From: CAZTHM01 sp041946825
Lineage (GTDB): Bacteria; Acidobacteriota; Terriglobia; UBA7540
Length of the DNA: 64,000 nt
Direction: 5' to 3'
Assembly: GCA_041946825.1 (NCBI GenBank)
Contig: JBHGBD010000002.1
Coordinates: 282,740-346,739, forward strand
Each line of letters begins with the position of its first letter. Position 1 is the stretch's first letter. Positions 43,835 through 53,132 of the stretch are shown here, piece after piece. Below the pieces are notes generated by a model. The model saw only the letters and a program-made list of their open reading frames with translations. It was not told the DNA's origin and ran no database searches. The position numbers and the translations under genes were made by a program.

Positions 43835-44150
43835 TCGGCGTGCCTCGGGGTGACAGTGTTACTGGGCGACTTTCCGGGCGGGAGCTTCGCCGGGTCAGGT
43901 TGCCAGCCTTAGTCCGTCTTTTTCCGAAGACAGGAGTCTACTCTCATATTTATGCGGATACAACCCGCGATGGGATTTACGAATGACGAATTCCAAACTA
44001 ACGATGTGGAAAGAAAGAGATAAAGGGCAGCTATCTCCTCGCGGAAATCCAAAATCTAAAATCCGAGATCCAAGATTGAAAAACGTCAATCGACAATCGT
44101 CAATTCCCTGAGCCATAATCGCCGCTCCAACTCAGGCCAAGCCTTCAACC
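43835..44150. other. 316-base intergenic region without a gene
   Basis: Divergent region before the APC permease. It has an AT-rich run of AAATCNAAAAT-type units (44040-44080). A weak plus-strand promoter may lie at TCGACA (44087) to CATAAT (44111). No RNA gene seen. Confidence 0.4.
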
Positions 44151-45461
44151 ATGACCACCTTGGCTCGCAAGCTGCGCACGGTTGACTATTTCGCCCTCGG
44201 CTTCGGCACGATGGTGGGCGTGGGCTGGCTGGTTGTCATGGACGACTGGCTCGCGCGCGGCGGACCGCTGGGCGCAATCCTGGGGTTTGCGATCGGCGGC
44301 GCGGCGTTCCTCCCCATCGGCTACGTTTACGGTCGCCTGGCAATGCGCCTGCCCGATGCGGGCAGCGAAATTGCCTACACCGAGAAAGTGTTTCCGCGTT
44401 TTGTCAGTTTTGGCGCGGGGTGGATGATGACCCTCGCCTATTTCATCGTCTGCCCGTGGGAATGCGTGGCGGCGGGAAAGATTGCCGCCTATCTGTTTCC
44501 CGCGCTCAATTCCACCGAGCTTTACCGAATCGCCGGAAAGCCAGTATACCTCCCCCACCTGGCCATCGGCTTGGGGCTCGCGGCACTAGTTACCGGTCTC
44601 AACTATCGCGGCATTCGCTTGAGCGCAACATTCCAAAACTGGATGACTTTCGGCCTGCTCGCGCTTTTTGCTCTTTTCGCTTCATTCGGGCTGGCGCGGG
44701 GCTCGAGGGAGAATTTCGCACCGCTCTTCAGCCGCGCCCCACTGGTCTCGATGCTCCTGATGCTGCAAATCGTTCCGTACTTCATGACAGGTTTTGAATC
44801 CGTCCCCAAGTCCGCCGAGGAAGCAAACCCGGAATTTCGCGCGCGGGGATTTTTCCGCGCCATCATGCTGGCGCTGGTTTTGGGAGTGGTCTTCTATGTC
44901 GCCGTCATCGTTGTGGTGGCGGTGATTCATCCCTGGCCGTCGCTTACCGGCAAAAGCTTCGCCACCGCGGTGGCTTTTGAAGACGCCTTTCACGCGCGCT
45001 GGATTGTGAACGTAATCCTGGCCGCGGCGCTTATTTCGCTGGTGAAGATTCTGAACGGCAATTTCATTGCCGCCAGCCGGCTGTTTTTTTCGTTGGGGCG
45101 CCGCGGGTTATTGGACGCGCGGCTGGGCGCCATCCATCCCAAGAACCAGACGCCCTCGGCCGCCGTGCTCGCGCTGGGAGCGCTAACCGCCGCCAGTGCG
45201 CTGTTCGGTGAGGCGATCCTGATTCCCATCACCGAAGTTGGCTCGATGGCCTCCGCGATCGGCTGGCTGGCCAGTTGCGCGGCGTACTATCGCCTGGACC
45301 CTGCTGCCCTCCAGCGCGCTATTTCCGCGGCGGGAATCGTTGTCGGGTCAGCCTTGATCCTGATGAAATTCCTTCCCTTCGTCCCCGGACACTTCCGCGG
45401 CTTCGAGTATCTGGCGTTGGGACTATGGGTAGCGCTGGGCCTGGCGCTGAGGCGGCGATAG
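44151..45461 (+). CDS. APC-superfamily amino-acid/amine permease
   Basis: A 436-residue membrane protein with about 12 helices. Helix 1 has the unwound glycine motif FALGFGTMVGVGWLV, typical of APC transporters; conserved features follow, GGAAFLPIGYVYGRLAMRLPDAGSEIAYTEK, split as GGAAFLP and PDAGSEIAYTE, and the helix-6 segment MTGFESVPKSAEEANPEFRAR. It is a single gene with its own promoter region and no enzyme next to it. Amino acid or polyamine uptake is likely; the substrate cannot be named. Confidence 0.9.
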   Translation: MTTLARKLRTVDYFALGFGTMVGVGWLVVMDDWLARGGPLGAILGFAIGGAAFLPIGYVYGRLAMRLPDAGSEIAYTEKVFPRFVSFGAGWMMTLAYFIVCPWECVAAGKIAAYLFPALNSTELYRIAGKPVYLPHLAIGLGLAALVTGLNYRGIRLSATFQNWMTFGLLALFALFASFGLARGSRENFAPLFSRAPLVSMLLMLQIVPYFMTGFESVPKSAEEANPEFRARGFFRAIMLALVLGVVFYVAVIVVVAVIHPWPSLTGKSFATAVAFEDAFHARWIVNVILAAALISLVKILNGNFIAASRLFFSLGRRGLLDARLGAIHPKNQTPSAAVLALGALTAASALFGEAILIPITEVGSMASAIGWLASCAAYYRLDPAALQRAISAAGIVVGSALILMKFLPFVPGHFRGFEYLALGLWVALGLALRRR

Positions 45462-45625
45462 GTATTGCCGATTGACGAATGAGGATTGACGATGGAAGGC
45501 AGATCGCTCTTCAACCAGCAATCGTTTACAATCTTGCATTGACTCAGATTCAAGTCCCTGCCTGTCTGCTTGACGAAACTCTGTGGTGATGAGTTGGGAT
45601 CGATCGCAAGGGCCGCGTGCCGCGC

Positions 45626-47770
45626 TCAGGAGGAAGTGTGTGTGGACTCCTCCGTTTCTCCTTCCTCCCCACGGTCGGCAGGAGGGACTATGACCCGGTC
45701 GCGTCCTTCGGCTTTGGCGCGGTAGAGCGCCGCATCCGCCGTGCGCAGCAAGGTTTGCGCCGTGGCTCCGTGATGCGGGAAAACAGCGACCCCGCTCGAT
45801 AGGCTGATCTGCCCGAGGGATTGGCCGCGGTAGGTGAGGTTGAGAGCTCGTGCGGCCTTGCGGACGAGCTCCGCGCGCCGGAAGCAGATCTCCAGCGAGG
45901 CATTGGGAAGAATGAGCAGGAATTCTTCACCGCCGTACCGGCAGGCGATGTCCTCCTTGCGGGTGCGGGTAGAAAGCAACTCACCCATGCTGCGCAGCAG
46001 CTCATCCCCCGCATCGTGCCCGAAGGTATCGTTGAAGCGTTTGAAATGGTCGAGGTCGATAAGAATTACGCCCAGGGGCTTTTCCTCGCGCGCCGCGCGG
46101 CGCAATTCGCGCTCGAGGGATTCTTCCAGGTAGCGGCGGTTGAACAATCCCGTAAGAGCATCGCGGATCGACTGATTGCGCAGGGTCTCGCGCAGGTTCA
46201 GGTTCGCCAGCGCCAGGGCGATCTGCTCACTTAACGCTACGGCTAGCCGCTGCCGCCTTTCGAGGGTGGCCAGGTCCGCGGAGTCCGCCACGCACGCGTC
46301 GTGGCGCGGTTGCTCCAAATGCAGTACGCCGAGTGTCTCGCCTTGCGCCATCATGGGCACGCAAAGCGAGCAGCCGAGCATCGCGGGCTTCATGTGCCGG
46401 CAGAGCAGGTCGGTCTCCGGCCGCAGAACGCGATGCGGCCGACCGCGCCGCAACGCCCAGCAATCCTCAGGCTGGAAGCTCCGCTCCGTCTGCAGGTCGT
46501 CACCCCAGGCCGCCACAGCCTCCACCAGGTTGCGGGAGTGGTTCGTCATGCAGAGCGCGCCCGCGGAGTCGGGGAGCAACCTGTGGATGGAAGGCACGAT
46601 AACATCGTAAGCTTCCTGCAAGGTCTGGCAGGACTGCAGCAGCTCCCCGGTCTCGGCGAGCAGCGTAATTTCTTCGGCTTGCTTCTCGAGCTGGCCCACG
46701 GTCGATTCCAGTCGCTGCTTGGAGAGCCGCAGGGCTTCCTCCGCTTTAAGTCGTTCGCCGACATCCCGAAACGTCACCACGACGCCGAGGATCTTCTCGC
46801 CTTCGCGGACCGGAGCGCACGTGTACTCGACCGCCAAGCGGCTCCCGTCTTTCTTCCAGAACACCTCCCCTTCAATATGACGTAGGATTCCGTCTGCGGC
46901 CGTCAGATGAATCGGGCACTCCTCGCGCGGGTAGGGGCTGCCGTCCGGCCGGGAGTTATGGATGGTCGCGTGCAGAGATTTTCCAATCAGTTCATCGGGT
47001 TCGTAACCAAGGCTGCGCGCCGCAACGGGATTAAGATAGGTGGCAGACCCTTGCGCGTCGAGGCGGTAGATGCCCTCCCCCGCCGCGCTCAGAATCGATT
47101 CTCTTTCCCTCCGTAGTGCCTCGATCGCGGTCTCGGCGCGCCGACGTTCGCGCACGTCGCCCTGCGCCATGAGGATCGCCAATGTGCACGTTCCGAGAGC
47201 CACGAGTGTCCCCAAAAGTATAATGATGTTGGCCCGGCGGCCATGCCACTCCGACGCCTGGGCACGCTCGGCGAGCAGCCGCCTTTCCTCTTCGACAATG
47301 GTCGCGGCCTGCTGGCGAATCTGGTCCATCACGTGCCGGCCTTCGTTGGTTCGAATCACCAGCGCGGCGGCTTCCATCCCCTGCGCCCTCCGCGCGCCGA
47401 TAATCGAGCGAGTGATGCCGAGCTTGTTCTGGATGAGCGATTCGAGGATTTTCAAACGGGCCTGCTGCTGGGGATTGTCGGCAGTTAATTCGTAGAGCCT
47501 CTGGATCTGACGGGGGATTTCGTCTTTGGCGCGCTCGTACGGTTCCAGGTACGCCTCTTGCCCGGTGACCGTAAACCCGCGCCCCGCCGATTCCGCGTCC
47601 TTGAGAGACGATTGGGTTTCCTGCACACTCTCTACGACTTCCAAGGCGTGAGAAACAAGTTGCAGCGTTTTCCCGTATTCCCGCACGCTGACATACGCGA
47701 TCCCGCCGATGACGACCAGCACCAGCACGGCCAGGGCGAAACCCGCCAGGATTTTCTTTTCCAGGCCCAC
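45626..47770 (-). CDS. CHASE3-PAS-GAF-GGDEF diguanylate cyclase
   Basis: A 714-residue signalling enzyme. Residues 10-28 are a membrane helix, residues 35-175 a CHASE3-type extracytoplasmic helical sensor (VQETQSSLKDAESAGRGFTV, a family motif), and residues 185-205 a second helix. A PAS domain lies at about residues 220-345 and a GAF domain at about 380-520. The GGDEF domain (about 540-690) carries the active-site GGEEF at residues 613-617 and the product-inhibition site RKED five residues upstream, so it should make cyclic di-GMP and be feedback inhibited. Start is GTG at 47770 after GGAGGAA. A PilZ-like protein is encoded at 56610. Confidence 0.93.
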   Translation of the reverse strand: MGLEKKILAGFALAVLVLVVIGGIAYVSVREYGKTLQLVSHALEVVESVQETQSSLKDAESAGRGFTVTGQEAYLEPYERAKDEIPRQIQRLYELTADNPQQQARLKILESLIQNKLGITRSIIGARRAQGMEAAALVIRTNEGRHVMDQIRQQAATIVEEERRLLAERAQASEWHGRRANIIILLGTLVALGTCTLAILMAQGDVRERRRAETAIEALRRERESILSAAGEGIYRLDAQGSATYLNPVAARSLGYEPDELIGKSLHATIHNSRPDGSPYPREECPIHLTAADGILRHIEGEVFWKKDGSRLAVEYTCAPVREGEKILGVVVTFRDVGERLKAEEALRLSKQRLESTVGQLEKQAEEITLLAETGELLQSCQTLQEAYDVIVPSIHRLLPDSAGALCMTNHSRNLVEAVAAWGDDLQTERSFQPEDCWALRRGRPHRVLRPETDLLCRHMKPAMLGCSLCVPMMAQGETLGVLHLEQPRHDACVADSADLATLERRQRLAVALSEQIALALANLNLRETLRNQSIRDALTGLFNRRYLEESLERELRRAAREEKPLGVILIDLDHFKRFNDTFGHDAGDELLRSMGELLSTRTRKEDIACRYGGEEFLLILPNASLEICFRRAELVRKAARALNLTYRGQSLGQISLSSGVAVFPHHGATAQTLLRTADAALYRAKAEGRDRVIVPPADRGEEGETEESTHTSS

Positions 47771-47825
47771 GTGTTTCCTCCGAGGTCTTCGGCCGTCCGC
47801 CCCAGGAGAACAAAGCTGCTCTTGC

Positions 47826-48374
47826 TCACGCCATCTTGCGCGCCAGCCGCGGCGTCAACCACCAGACGAGCTGACCGGGGGATTTGGGCGGGAATTCCAG
47901 AAAGGTGAGCAGGCAGCATCCGCCTTTTTTGAAAGCCAGGTTGGCATGGCGGCCCGCGCCCATCAGGCGCGCCGCGAGTTCGCCCAGATCCGGCTCGTGC
48001 CCGACCACGAGCACGCGCTTGCGGTTCGGATGCTTGGCGAGAAATGTGATGAGGGCTTCGGGCGATCCGCCCGGGGCCAGCGCGTCGCAGGAATCGCGAG
48101 CCACGCCGGGGCCGATTTCTTCGGCCACAATCTCCGCGGTTTCCTCGGCGCGAATCAGCGGGCTCGAAACCACCCAGTCCACGTCAAACCCCGCACGGAT
48201 CAGTCCCGCCGCGATCTCTTTCATCTTCTTTTTGCCTTCCGGGGTCAGCGGGCGCCTGCTGTCGTCGGCAAAGCCCGCGCTGGCGCGTTCGACGGCGATC
48301 CCGTGGCGCATGATATAGAGCTCGTAGCCGTTGGTATGGATTCCTCTGTTGTCAGATGTCTCTTTGGGCGACAT
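47826..48374 (-). CDS. sixA: SixA-like phosphohistidine phosphatase
   Basis: A 182-residue histidine-phosphatase-superfamily protein. The catalytic RHG triplet is in ELYIMRHGIAVERA (residues about 18-31), then SSPLIRAEETAEIVAEE (conserved Arg) and the second histidine in VLVVGHEPDLGELAARL. The length and order fit SixA, which removes phosphate from histidine phosphotransfer domains; related proteins act on other phosphohistidines. It lies upstream of the diguanylate cyclase on the same strand and downstream of the PLD-like gene. Confidence 0.88.
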   Translation of the reverse strand: MSPKETSDNRGIHTNGYELYIMRHGIAVERASAGFADDSRRPLTPEGKKKMKEIAAGLIRAGFDVDWVVSSPLIRAEETAEIVAEEIGPGVARDSCDALAPGGSPEALITFLAKHPNRKRVLVVGHEPDLGELAARLMGAGRHANLAFKKGGCCLLTFLEFPPKSPGQLVWWLTPRLARKMA

Positions 48375-48443
48375 GGCTTCTTCTGTAGCGCCGGGCTATG
48401 ACCGGCGCCATCGCCGCTCAGAGAGCGGCGCTTTCCCGACTGG

Positions 48444-48911
48444 CTACTTTCGACTCCCGACTCCCGTCTTCACTTCTTCCCACAGCTCCTCAAACTCCTG
48501 CTGATACATCTCCACCAACCTCGGCTCGCGTACAACTATCAAGTTCTCGAAATTCTGCTCCTCGGATTCGAGCGTCCAGTTGTAGCTGCCGGTGATCGCC
48601 ACACGCGCATCGAAGACAGCGAACTTGTGATGCATCTTCGAGCCCGCGCCCTGGCGTCCGTAGCGCAGGCGGAAGGGAATGGTGCGGGCGGCGAGCAACT
48701 CGCGCGTGGCGCGCGTCTCCTCGTATTTGTTGCGGTCGAGCACCACTCGCACGCGCACGCCGCGCCCCGCCGCTGCCTCCAGCGCGCGGGCCAGGCACGG
48801 ATGGTTCAGCCGGTAGAGTGCCGCGTCGACGGAAGTTCTCGATGCTTCGATCAGCCGCTCGATCGCTTCCGCCACCGACCCCGACCGCGTCCACAGCAGT
48901 TCCGCGTCCAT
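48444..48911 (-). CDS. Small phospholipase-D-like (PLDc) protein, single HKD motif
   Basis: A 155-residue protein with one PLD domain. The HKD motif is in SKMHHKFAVFDARVAITGSYNWT (shown in part; H-x-K-x4-D, residues about 102-109), followed by the usual SYNWT. Single-motif members act as dimers, for example the Nuc-type endonucleases. Strands before it (TSVDAALYRLNHPCLARAL, RVRVVLDRNKYEE) are typical. The job could be nuclease or phosphodiesterase; there is no signal peptide, so it is cytoplasmic. Not obviously linked to a defence system. Confidence 0.87.
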   Translation of the reverse strand: MDAELLWTRSGSVAEAIERLIEASRTSVDAALYRLNHPCLARALEAAAGRGVRVRVVLDRNKYEETRATRELLAARTIPFRLRYGRQGAGSKMHHKFAVFDARVAITGSYNWTLESEEQNFENLIVVREPRLVEMYQQEFEELWEEVKTGVGSRK

Positions 48912-49146
48912 AAGACTCTGCGGGTGCGCCCGATTCTATGAGGACTCAGCGACGCATGCAAGCGGGAACCGGGGGGAATGTCTGTGACGTAGTTCCACAC
49001 GGAGGCACTAAGAAGTTCCGTGGCGATTTCCGAGGCGTTACCCCGTGCACGGAACGGGTCGGGTTCCGTGGTAAAATTACTTGGGGCATCTTACAACATC
49101 CACTTTCAGTCGGATCGCGCGACGCGTCGCGTTCTGGGGGAAGGTC

Positions 49147-50496
49147 ATGAAACTGGCGGGATTGATCGTCAAGAACGCGATCCGCAACCCACGCCGCAGC
49201 GTGCTCACGATTCTGAGCATTACGATCTCGATCTTCCTGGTCAGCAGCCTGCAAGCAATCCTGACCCGCCTCGATAACTTGGGGCAAAGCTCGGGGGCGG
49301 GGCATCTGCGCCTGGTCGTACGGCACCGGACGAGCCTCGGCCAGCCTCTCCCGGTCGCATACAAGCAGCGCATCGCCGGTCTGCCGGGCGTGAAAGCCGT
49401 CGGGGCATGGAATTGGTTCGGGGGAATCTACAAAGACCCCGCGAACTTTTTCGCCAACTTTGCCGTGGATGCCGACGAGTTGGAAAAGACGCACCAGGAA
49501 TACCGCGTTCCTCCAGATCAACTTGAGGCCTTCAAGCGCGAGCGTACTGCCGCAATGGTAGGGAAGGCCCTCATGGACAAGTACGACTGGAAACTGGGCG
49601 ATCGCGTGACGCTCAAGGGCACGATTTATCCGTTCGATCCCGAATGCACCATCCGTGCCGTTTTCACCACGGACGACCCTTCACAAGAGCGTGTGTTCTT
49701 CTTCCACTGGGACTACTTCAACGAGGCGCTCAACCGCCGCAACCAGGTTGGCACCTTCGCCGTGCTCGCCAATACTCCCGAGGACGTTCCACGGCTGATG
49801 GACGCGATTGACCGCACCTTCCGCAACACGGACGCTGAGACCAAAACCGAAACCGAGCAGGCCTTCAACCTCAGCTTCGTTTCCATGCTGGGGAACGTGA
49901 AACTGCTACTTAACGCCATCTCCGCCGCCGTGGTCTTCACCATCTTGCTTGTCGCCGGCAACACCATGGCAATGTCGATTCGCGAGCGCACGGGTGAAGT
50001 GGCGGTGCTCAAGACCCTCGGTTTTCGCCGCAACACGATCCTTTACCTGCTGGTGGGCGAGTCGCTTGCCATCGCCCTGTTGGGCGGGCTCTTGGGCGGG
50101 CTCGGCGCAAAGACCACCTATGCCTTCATCGGGCTGACCTCGACGAAAGGACAGATCTTCCTCACCGTCTACGCCTTCGGTGTGGCGTTGTTGGCTGGTT
50201 ATGGCACCTGGATACTCTTTGCCGGCTCGCACGCCGCCCGTGGCTTGCTCCGAATCGTGCGGTATGTTGTGAGTGTCGTGGGCGCGACAGCAGGCTTCGG
50301 CGCTGGGGCGGGCTTTTATTACGCCGCGGGCCTCATCATGACCTCCGGCGGATTCTTCTCCGACTTCCGGGTGACCTATGGCACTGTCCTGCTTGGCCTG
50401 GTGATTGCCGCAACAGTAGGGATTTTCAGCGCGACTTTTCCGGCCTTGCGCGCCACGCGGACAGGAATCTCCGACGCCCTCCGTTACGTGGGCTAG
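49147..50496 (+). CDS. FtsX/MacB-like ABC permease 1
   Basis: About 449 residues from the ATG at 49147, which follows GGGGGAAGG; the frame opens earlier at 49081. Helix 1 (TILSITISIFLVSSLQAI) is followed by a periplasmic MacB-type domain of about 200 residues and the C-terminal FtsX domain with three helices, SAAVVFTILLVAGNTMAMSI at its start. It has an extra pair of hydrophobic segments (residues about 360-415) missing from the others. It is closely related to the permeases at 51909 and 50749 (shared ANFFANFAVD, FKRERTAA, FRNTDAETKTE). First of an efflux-type ABC operon. It has no ATPase domain, so it depends on the ATPase at 55817. Confidence 0.88.
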   Translation: MKLAGLIVKNAIRNPRRSVLTILSITISIFLVSSLQAILTRLDNLGQSSGAGHLRLVVRHRTSLGQPLPVAYKQRIAGLPGVKAVGAWNWFGGIYKDPANFFANFAVDADELEKTHQEYRVPPDQLEAFKRERTAAMVGKALMDKYDWKLGDRVTLKGTIYPFDPECTIRAVFTTDDPSQERVFFFHWDYFNEALNRRNQVGTFAVLANTPEDVPRLMDAIDRTFRNTDAETKTETEQAFNLSFVSMLGNVKLLLNAISAAVVFTILLVAGNTMAMSIRERTGEVAVLKTLGFRRNTILYLLVGESLAIALLGGLLGGLGAKTTYAFIGLTSTKGQIFLTVYAFGVALLAGYGTWILFAGSHAARGLLRIVRYVVSVVGATAGFGAGAGFYYAAGLIMTSGGFFSDFRVTYGTVLLGLVIAATVGIFSATFPALRATRTGISDALRYVG

Positions 50497-50748
50497 CTGG
50501 CGTGAGGTTTCAGATTTAGGTTCGCCCCCCTCAGACTCTCCCCCAATGATTTCAACCGCGTCTGCTAGTACTTCTCTCCAGGGCAAGGAACACGGCAGTG
50601 CAGGGGCACGCCACAGTGTGCCCCCCACTCACCCACAGCGCAGAGTCCGTGACACTCTCGGAATTGCAATCTGTGGTGACAAGTTGTCCCAGCCGGAAAG
50701 GCACTTGGAACATCATTCCGAGAATTGTCGTAGTATCCTGCAACGGCC

Positions 50749-51894
50749 ATGACGCGCGCGCAATTGGTCGCGAAAAACCTGTTTCGGAACTGCCGCCGAA
50801 CCTTCCTCACGGCGGCAAGCGTGGGTGTCTCGATCTGCCTCCTCTCGGTTTTTGTGGCCACGTACCGTTACATCACATCCCCTCCGGCGCCCGGAGGTTT
50901 CCACTTGCTGCTGATCGTGACGCCGCGCACCTCTTGGCTCATCCCCTTGCCTCTCCACTACCGCGAGCGGATTGTCGAATTGCCGGGCGTCGCCGGAGTG
51001 TCTCCCGTCAACATGGTGGATGCGCCGCTCGGCAGTAATGACAAGCCCGAATGGATTCTCGCCTGCGATCCGGCCATCCTCCCGAAGATATATACCGGCT
51101 GGAAGATCTCCCCCGAGCGGTTTCAAGCTTTCGCCAGTGAGAAGCGAGGCCTGCTCGTCGGCCAGAAGGTTGCTGAGAAGCATCGCTGGCAGGAGGGCGA
51201 CCTGGTGCACGTCCGCAGCGCCAACTATCATGTGGAAATGGATCTGGTTCTTCGCGCCATTTACCGGTCTGACGACGAACACGAAACGATGATGTTCTCG
51301 CATTGGGATTATCTCAACGACGCCCAGGGACGGCCCAACAAGCCGGGCGGGTTCTGGGTGCTGGCTCGCGCGAGCGATGATGTGGCGCCCCTGACCCGGC
51401 AAATTGATGAGTTGTTCCGAAACGCCGACGTCGAAACGCGCACGCAGCCGATGAAACAGCTTGTCCTCGACATGTTGGCAATGGTCGGGAATGTTAAACT
51501 CATCCTGATCAGCGTTTCTGCGGCGGCGGTGTTTGCGGTGCTGCTGATTGTCGTCAATACCATGGGAATGTCCATCCGCGAACGGACCACCGAACTGGCG
51601 ATCTTGCGTGCGCTGGGCTTCCGATTTGTGGATCTGCTCGGCTTGCTGACGTCGGAGTCGCTCGTAGTCTGTGTGGCCGGAGCGCTGGCGGGTTGCGGTG
51701 CGGCGGCCTTGCTGCTGGCCCTCATCGCGGGTTACAGGATGGGGGGCGCGATGCCCATCTATATCCGTCTGGACCTAGTGACGATGGGATTGGCGCTGGC
51801 GGTCGCGGCGGTCATCGGGTTGTTCAGCACCCTGCTTCCCGCCTGTCGTGCCGGGCGAGCCAACATTGCCCAGGCTCTCCGATATATCGGGTAG
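50749..51894 (+). CDS. FtsX/MacB-like ABC permease 2
   Basis: A 381-residue permease: N-terminal helix (TAASVGVSICLLSVFVATYR), periplasmic domain, and C-terminal FtsX region with SAAAVFAVLLIVVNTMGMSI, RALGFRFVDLLGLLTSESLV and VAAVIGLFSTLLPACRAGRA. It is the most diverged of the three related copies; the periplasmic domain keeps HWDYLNDAQGR and FRNADVETRTQ. A 252-base gap with no gene separates it from permease 1. Same strand and likely same operon. Confidence 0.88.
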   Translation: MTRAQLVAKNLFRNCRRTFLTAASVGVSICLLSVFVATYRYITSPPAPGGFHLLLIVTPRTSWLIPLPLHYRERIVELPGVAGVSPVNMVDAPLGSNDKPEWILACDPAILPKIYTGWKISPERFQAFASEKRGLLVGQKVAEKHRWQEGDLVHVRSANYHVEMDLVLRAIYRSDDEHETMMFSHWDYLNDAQGRPNKPGGFWVLARASDDVAPLTRQIDELFRNADVETRTQPMKQLVLDMLAMVGNVKLILISVSAAAVFAVLLIVVNTMGMSIRERTTELAILRALGFRFVDLLGLLTSESLVVCVAGALAGCGAAALLLALIAGYRMGGAMPIYIRLDLVTMGLALAVAAVIGLFSTLLPACRAGRANIAQALRYIG

Positions 51895-51908
51895 AAGAAA
51901 GTCCAGAT

Positions 51909-53042
51909 ATGGGACGGTTGCTCCTGAAGAACATTCTCCGAAACAAGCGAAGAACCTTGCTTACGGTCTCGAGTGTTGCGGTCTCGCTCTTCCTGATTTC
52001 GGCGCTGGCAATTGTTTACACGGCGCTCGGAGCGCCGCTCCAGGATGCCGACAACATCCCCATCATGATGGTCCGCCGGGCTTCAGGAATCATCTTTCCT
52101 TTGCCGGCGAGCTACGGGGATCGAATCCGCAGGGTTCCGGGAGTGATGGCCTGCGCCTCGCTGAGTTGGTTTGGCGGCTACTGGAAGGACCCAGCGAACT
52201 TCTTCGCGAACTTCGCGGTGGATCCGGAGAACGTCTTCAAGGTGCAGTTTGCGTCCACCATCCCGCCTGACCAACTGGAAGCGTTCAAGCGCGAGCGGAC
52301 TGCGGCGGTGGCGGGCCGGCGCCTGGTGGAAAAGTTCGGCTGGAAGATTGGCGATCGCATTACTCTGCTGGGCAGCCCTTACGGGATCACTCCCGAGCTC
52401 ACGCTGCGCGGAGTTTTTAGCGGCGGGCCCGACGACCAGTTCTGGTTCCACTGGGAATACCTGAACGAAGCAATGGGACGGATGAACGTCGTTGGGCTCT
52501 ACTGGGTCCGGCTGGATCAACCTGAAAATGCGTCACGTGTCGGACAGGCCATCGACACGATGTTTCGCAATACCGATGCCGAGACAAAGACCGAATCGCT
52601 CAGCGCGTTCCTGCTGAACTTCATCGCCATGCTCGGAAACGTGCGCAGGATAATCCTGATGATCGGGGGGGCGGCAACTTTCGCGGTACTCCTCATCGTT
52701 GCCAACACCATGGCCATGTCAATCCGAGAGCGCATCTCGGAGGCCGCGGTGATGCGCAGCCTGGGGTACCGCTCGACCCAGATCGTAAAACTCTTCGTGG
52801 GGGAGTCCGTAGTGCTGACTCTTGCCGGTGCGATTCTGGGAGTCGGAGGAGCGAAGTTAATCTCGGATGCTGTGGCGCTCTCGCAGATCGGGCAGTTCGT
52901 CTTTGCCGACATGCGAATGCGGCCGGCCACCCTGTTGTTCTGCTCGGTTCTTCCGTTGCTGATTGCCCTCGTGGCCTCCGGTTTTCCCGCCTTGCGGGCG
53001 GGGCGTGTTAACATTGCCGAGGCACTGCGTTTCACCGGGTAG
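51909..53042 (+). CDS. FtsX/MacB-like ABC permease 3
   Basis: About 377 residues from the ATG at 51909, 15 bases after the previous stop; an earlier in-frame opening (51693) lies inside the preceding gene. It has the same plan as permeases 1 and 2: TLLTVSSVAVSLFLISALAIV, the periplasmic domain with WKDPANFFANFAVDPENVF and HWEYLNEAMGRMN, then GGAATFAVLLIVANTMAMSI and FPALRAGRVNIAEALRFTG. Its periplasmic domain matches permease 1 most closely, so copies 1 and 3 diverged last. Confidence 0.9.
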   Translation: MGRLLLKNILRNKRRTLLTVSSVAVSLFLISALAIVYTALGAPLQDADNIPIMMVRRASGIIFPLPASYGDRIRRVPGVMACASLSWFGGYWKDPANFFANFAVDPENVFKVQFASTIPPDQLEAFKRERTAAVAGRRLVEKFGWKIGDRITLLGSPYGITPELTLRGVFSGGPDDQFWFHWEYLNEAMGRMNVVGLYWVRLDQPENASRVGQAIDTMFRNTDAETKTESLSAFLLNFIAMLGNVRRIILMIGGAATFAVLLIVANTMAMSIRERISEAAVMRSLGYRSTQIVKLFVGESVVLTLAGAILGVGGAKLISDAVALSQIGQFVFADMRMRPATLLFCSVLPLLIALVASGFPALRAGRVNIAEALRFTG

Positions 53043-53132
53043 GGGAGGAATCGTCAGCCCTCGTCGAAGTGGGCAAGGGGCAGCCGGCAAAGTAGCCAGG
53101 GTTCGGCTGCGAGGTTGGAAGGAATAAGGCAG